7,288 nt of DNA, from the NCBI GenBank assembly GCA_013151585.1, contig JAADHY010000464.1:365-7652 (forward strand). Direction: 5' to 3'. Made by a program: the position numbers and the translations under genes. The DNA comes from Planctomycetota bacterium (GTDB taxonomy: Bacteria > Planctomycetota > Planctomycetia > Planctomycetales > Planctomycetaceae). The notes under the pieces were generated by a model. It ran no database searches, was not told the DNA's origin, and saw only the letters and a program-made list of their open reading frames with translations. Positions 5,903 through 7,288 of the stretch are shown here, piece by piece (position 1 is the stretch's first letter; every line of letters starts with the position of its first letter).

Positions 5903-6140
5903 GAGCGTTATCCTAAAAGACCCGGCTCTGGCAGGGTGACAGCCGCGTTCTCAGTCATTTTCGACCCGGCCACGTGCCGCTGGCAACCGGACGAGACGCT
6001 TGTAACAATACCCTCAAGCGACCGGACGTACAAACCGGCCAGAAGTTTGGGCCGGCCATTGCCTTGTTGCGCGGACGGTGGCCGGGGATGACTCCACAGC
6101 AGTCGATCGGATCGGAAGGGCTACAGTCGAAGGGATTGCT
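5903..6140. promoter_or_regulatory. Divergent intergenic region between the hydrolase operon and the sialidase-like gene
   Basis: This 238-base gap must hold promoters in both directions. It contains an inverted repeat, CGCTTG (5997-6002) and CAAGCG (6015-6020), with a 12-base A/T-richer centre. The octamer ACCGGACG occurs twice around it (5986-5993 and 6021-6028), 35 bases apart. This could be an operator, but no known binding site is recognised and no -35/-10 pair is convincing. Confidence 0.4.
5911..5914 (-). promoter_or_regulatory. Ribosome binding site favouring the 5902 start
   Basis: AGGA on the minus strand with an 8-base spacer to the ATG at 5902. The alternative ATG at 5878 has GGAG at a longer spacing of 13 bases, so 5902 is slightly preferred. 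Confidence 0.5.
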
Positions 6141-7288
6141 ATGCACGTTCTGAGCGTCTTACTGCTTGCGGCGTTCGGCATCGAGCACACGGTGACGTAC
6201 GATGCGACCGTCTTGCCGAATGAAGCTCAGCCGGCTTGGTCGTGCCGCCAGGTCGAGAGCTGTTCGATGAAACTGGAAGGCGGCCGGCTGCACATCGTCG
6301 ATGGCGGCACAAAGCAAGGGCAGCTCCAATTCGTGAGTTTCCCGTGGCGAGCCCGGCCGGAGTTGCCCCACAGCGTCGAGGCGCGCGTGAAAGTCGTCGC
6401 ATGCTCGGGGCCGGCGGGCGTGGTGCTGCTGGCTGCCGACGGCGTTCGCGAAATCGGGTTGACACTCTATCCGGACCGACTGGAAGTGCATCGGCTCGGC
6501 GCCCGAGCCAGCGTGAATCTGGCCGACGACGTGCACGCGGTCCGCATCGAAATGCAGGGCGACGACGCCGTGATCCAGGTCGACGGCGAAATCGTGCTCG
6601 ACCTGACCGGCAAGTCAACGTGGCCCGCTTACCATGGCCGCAACGTGGTGGGATTCGGCAGCCTCAGTTCGGCTGCCACGGGCGAAGCGTGGTGGGAACG
6701 GGTGAGCTGGTCCGTGACGTACCCCGACGTGGCGGTCTGGCAAGAGGCCGAGCACCATGTGGTTTTCAAGCGACGGGGAGTCTACGCTTGCTTTCCGAGC
6801 CTTTATCTTTACGGCGACGGCACGCTGGTGACTCAGTTCGGCACGCGGGTGCGTCGCAGCCACATCGATCCGACCGGCGGCTCGATGCGCATGGTGAGCT
6901 GCGATGGAGGCGTTCATTGGGAGCCCGCCGACGAGTCTGTGCCGTACTACAATCCCGCGGCCGTGCGAGCCGACGGGAATCTGGCCATTGCCGGCGCGAT
7001 CGGCTGGCGCTACGCCGATGAGGCGGAAGGGGAGAAGTGGAAGGCCAAGGGCTACACGGTTCGAGCGGTGCGGCCGGGGACGGTGGCGTATCTGAGCGGA
7101 GCACGCTCGATGCTGCGGACGATCGACGGCAAAACGATCCGGCCGTGGCAGCCGATCAAGGTGCCGCCGGGCGGTGGCATGATGGCGTACAACCAATCGG
7201 CCTATTTGAACGCAGGCGGCGGCGTTCGGCTGGTGGCGATCTACAAGGTGGACCCCGGGCGGCGGTACAGCGCCTACGTGCTGCGAAC
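6141..7288 (+). CDS. Secreted sialidase-like (BNR / Asp-box) beta-propeller protein, 3'-truncated by the window edge
   Basis: The frame stays open from the ATG at 6141 to the last base, giving 382 residues with the C-terminus missing. A short hydrophobic leader, MHVLSVLLLAAFG, is the likely signal peptide. Residues about 18-195 look like a concanavalin-type (LamG-like) beta-sandwich (FVSFPWRARPELPHSVEARV, then IQVDGEIVLDL and WWERVSWSV). From about 205 the pattern changes to a sialidase-type propeller: YACFPSLYLYGDGTLVTQFG (215-234), then an Asp-box SCDGGVHW (253-260) fitting S-x-D-x-G-x-x-W. Exo-sialidases remove sialic acids, but many planctomycete homologues of this fold are uncharacterised and the catalytic Arg triad and Tyr/Glu pair cannot be confirmed on this fragment. 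The start has AAGGGA (6130-6135) five bases upstream. An in-frame GTG at 6078 is less likely because it would bury the leader. It is transcribed away from the hydrolase operon. Confidence 0.72.
   Translation, partial: MHVLSVLLLAAFGIEHTVTYDATVLPNEAQPAWSCRQVESCSMKLEGGRLHIVDGGTKQGQLQFVSFPWRARPELPHSVEARVKVVACSGPAGVVLLAADGVREIGLTLYPDRLEVHRLGARASVNLADDVHAVRIEMQGDDAVIQVDGEIVLDLTGKSTWPAYHGRNVVGFGSLSSAATGEAWWERVSWSVTYPDVAVWQEAEHHVVFKRRGVYACFPSLYLYGDGTLVTQFGTRVRRSHIDPTGGSMRMVSCDGGVHWEPADESVPYYNPAAVRADGNLAIAGAIGWRYADEAEGEKWKAKGYTVRAVRPGTVAYLSGARSMLRTIDGKTIRPWQPIKVPPGGGMMAYNQSAYLNAGGGVRLVAIYKVDPGRRYSAYVLR

Noticed and set aside
6236..7196. Plus- and minus-strand open frames rich in Arg and Pro
   Set aside because: Out-of-frame shadows of the sialidase-like gene, whose own frame has leader, sandwich domain and Asp-box.

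Overview
The window comes from a GC-rich bacterium, most likely a member of the Planctomycetota. This is an inference from three things: the style of the secreted glycan-degrading genes, the Gfo/Idh/MocA oxidoreductase with its typical C-terminal tail, and the type of REP-associated transposase and its GTAGGGTGGGC repeats. No rRNA or marker gene is present to prove it.

Layout from left to right. (1) Positions 1-819 (+) hold the 3' part of a Gfo/Idh/MocA family oxidoreductase that begins before the window. (2) Positions 825-1697 form a compact REP/RAYT cassette. A REP-associated tyrosine (HUH-type) transposase gene on the minus strand is flanked on each side by a pair of inverted REP hairpins (825-845/894-914 and 1633-1653/1677-1697), and a degenerate hairpin lies just before its start codon. 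(3) Positions 1694-5902 (-) are a two-gene operon read right to left. First comes a secreted TIM-barrel glycoside-hydrolase-like protein with a GH42-like Cys cluster, then, 15 bases after its stop, a secreted DUF1680/GH127-type beta-L-arabinofuranosidase-like enzyme. (4) Positions 5903-6140 are a divergent intergenic region. (5) Positions 6141-7288 (+) are the 5' part of a secreted sialidase-like beta-propeller protein with an N-terminal concanavalin-like domain, running off the right edge.

Functionally, the three exported proteins look like a small glycan-degradation locus, and the oxidoreductase would fit downstream sugar handling. The substrate cannot be read from the sequence. The mobile-type cassette sits exactly in the gap between the convergent 3' ends of the oxidoreductase and the arabinofuranosidase-like gene.

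The most notable signal is how the REP hairpins meet the genes. The GTAG foot of one REP supplies the TAG stop codon of the transposase, and the GTAG foot of another supplies the TAG stop of the arabinofuranosidase-like gene, so in both cases the hairpin stem starts directly after the stop codon. A third REP hairpin starts 9 bases after the oxidoreductase stop. The two outermost REPs are identical over 21 bases and point outward like terminal inverted repeats. No stretch over 300 bases lacks a gene.
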